Positions 4,870 to 5,914 of a stretch of DNA of 5,914 nt are shown here, one piece after another. This DNA comes from Clostridia bacterium (GTDB lineage: Bacteria; Bacillota; Clostridia; Oscillospirales; CAG-272). The notes under the pieces are model-generated. The model was not told the DNA's origin. It searched no databases and saw only the letters and a list, made by a program, of their open reading frames with translations. The translations under genes were made by a program, and so were the position numbers. Numbering within the stretch: the stretch's first letter is position 1; every line of letters starts with the position of its first letter. Location of the stretch: NCBI GenBank assembly GCA_017457465.1, contig JAFTHJ010000038.1:1-5914 (forward strand), given 5' to 3'.

Positions 4870-5914
4870 CAGTTACCTCCAAATCCGAAATAAGTGTTCC
4901 TGTGCAAAGCTCACCGTTGGTTCCGAGAATCCTTACATAGTGAAATTCAGAGTGCATAGGTCTCTCCGAGGCAACCGAAACCTCAACAAAATCGGCAGTA
5001 TGACCGTAAGCTATGCCGTCTCTGTAGGTCTCAAAAAGAACCTCCTTTACAGGGACTTGCGCTACAAGCTCCAGAAGAAGCTCACTCCGTATCTTTTTTG
5101 CGACCGCTCCAAGCTCTGCGGCTCTGCGGTGCTTTATATCCGTGGAAACCTGATTTGTCATAAGTGCCGCGGGTGTTCCCGCTCTTTTTGAGTAGGGGAA
5201 TATATGCATCATAAGGAATTTAGCTCTCTTTGCGAAGTCTACCGTTTGAGCAAAATCCTCCTCTGTCTCGCCTGGAAATCCGACGATAACATCGGTGGTG
5301 AATTTAACATCGGGTATCTCTGCCCGAAGAAGCTCGATTCCTCTCATTGCCATTTCCGCATTGTATTTTCGCTTCATAAGCGCGAGTATTCGGCTGCTTC
5401 CGCTCTGCAAAGACAGATGAAAATGCGGAGCAAGAGACTTAAGCGGAGCAATACGCCTTACAAACGCAGGGGTTATTAAAGAGGGGTCGAGAGAGCCGAG
5501 ACGGACACGCCCGATATTCGGTATTTTGTCTACCTCCTCAAGAAGTGTAGCCAAGTCGCAGTCCCCGAGGTCGCGTCCGTATGACGCGGTTTCGATTCCC
5601 GTAAGCACAATCTCTCGGCAACCGCCACGAACAAGCTCCGTGACCTCGTCTATGACATCCGACAGAGGCTTTGAGCGAATTTTTCCTCTCGCGGAGGGGA
5701 TTATGCAGTAAGTGCAACGGCTTTCACAGCCGTCCTCAATTTTTATGTATGCTCTCGTGCGCTCGAATTTCGTTATACTCATACGCTCAAAGGGAGCATT
5801 TTCAATGTCATTGACCTTATGCTCGGCATACGAATTTTTCTTTCCATTCGAGAGAAGCCGCAGAGCGGCATCGGCAACAGAGAGCTTATCCGTGTTTCCG
5901 CAGATATAGTCAAC
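4862..5914 (-). CDS. mtaB: tRNA (t6A37) methylthiotransferase MtaB, N-terminus off the right edge
   Basis: A radical SAM enzyme that converts t6A at position 37 of ANN-decoding tRNAs to ms2t6A. The visible 350 residues begin VDYICGNTDK, the end of the N-terminal UPF0004 domain, so about 80-90 residues with the auxiliary-cluster cysteines are missing. The radical SAM cluster motif is CESRCTYC (C63, C67 and C70 of the visible part, bases 5705-5728), followed by IPSARG, LTGIE, HLSLQSGS, LMKRKYNAE, DVIVGFPGETEEDF and HIFPYSKRAGTPA, all family hallmarks. A degenerate TRAM-like RNA-binding region forms the last 65 or so residues. The frame stays open to the window edge, so the internal ATG at 5782 is not the start. 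MtaB is preferred over MiaB or RimO because of the LTGIE and SARG context, but this is a judgement. Its stop overlaps the next gene's start by eight bases, indicating an operon. Confidence 0.9.
   Translation of the reverse strand, partial: VDYICGNTDKLSVADAALRLLSNGKKNSYAEHKVNDIENAPFERMSITKFERTRAYIKIEDGCESRCTYCIIPSARGKIRSKPLSDVIDEVTELVRGGCREIVLTGIETASYGRDLGDCDLATLLEEVDKIPNIGRVRLGSLDPSLITPAFVRRIAPLKSLAPHFHLSLQSGSSRILALMKRKYNAEMAMRGIELLRAEIPDVKFTTDVIVGFPGETEEDFAQTVDFAKRAKFLMMHIFPYSKRAGTPAALMTNQVSTDIKHRRAAELGAVAKKIRSELLLELVAQVPVKEVLFETYRDGIAYGHTADFVEVSVASERPMHSEFHYVRILGTNGELCTGTLISDLEVTDE
4876..4880 (-). promoter_or_regulatory. Shine-Dalgarno of the PurL-like gene, inside mtaB
   Basis: GGAGG on the minus strand lies within the last codons of mtaB, six bases before the ATG at 4869. 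Together with the eight-base overlap (4862-4869) it suggests translational coupling of the two genes. Confidence 0.75.

Noticed and set aside
4805..5909. Plus-strand open frames opposite mtaB.
   Set aside because: They are antisense to a gene with clear radical SAM motifs and show no domain of their own.
1..5914. CRISPR arrays, tRNA or rRNA genes, riboswitch-like leaders, transposon ends.
   Set aside because: Both strands were read for repeated spaced units, tRNA-like ends and long inverted repeats. None was found.

Overview
The window looks like a piece of a chromosome from a gut-type anaerobic Firmicute (class Clostridia). Support for this: the glutamyl-tRNA synthetase has the N-terminal extension I associate with clostridial enzymes, ribosomal protein L28 is the four-cysteine form, Shine-Dalgarno sequences are strong (close to AGGAGGTGA), TTG starts are used, promoters are sigma-A type with extended -10 boxes, and terminators are intrinsic hairpins. 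Nothing points to phage, plasmid or insertion sequences. Family assignments come from remembered family motifs, not from a database search.

Layout from left to right: (1) the start of gltX on the minus strand, running off the left edge; (2) a glyoxalase II-like metallo-beta-lactamase-fold hydrolase on the minus strand, 23 bases upstream of gltX and probably its operon partner; (3) a divergent promoter region; (4) a plus-strand gene for a 316-residue protein that reads as a shortened uronate isomerase (UxaC) relative without its metal site; (5) a bidirectional terminator; (6) a minus-strand gene for a 235-residue protein resembling the DUF6873 / guanidino-modifying-enzyme-fold group; (7) the rpmB terminator, rpmB (L28) and its promoter; (8) a 575-residue minus-strand protein that reads as a shortened relative of the long PurL (FGAM synthase) without its catalytic motifs; (9) an mtaB-type tRNA methylthiotransferase whose 5' end lies beyond the right edge and whose last codons overlap the start of the PurL relative.

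Functionally, gltX, rpmB and mtaB belong to translation and tRNA modification. The unusual content is the two intact, well-initiated genes (4 and 8) that keep the outline of a central-metabolism enzyme but lack its key residues. Both look like maintained proteins with a changed role (pseudoenzymes) rather than fresh pseudogenes, because the frames are open over their full length and have good ribosome binding sites. Their roles are unknown. The gene between them (6) is also of unknown function. All protein-coding spacers are shorter than 200 bases.
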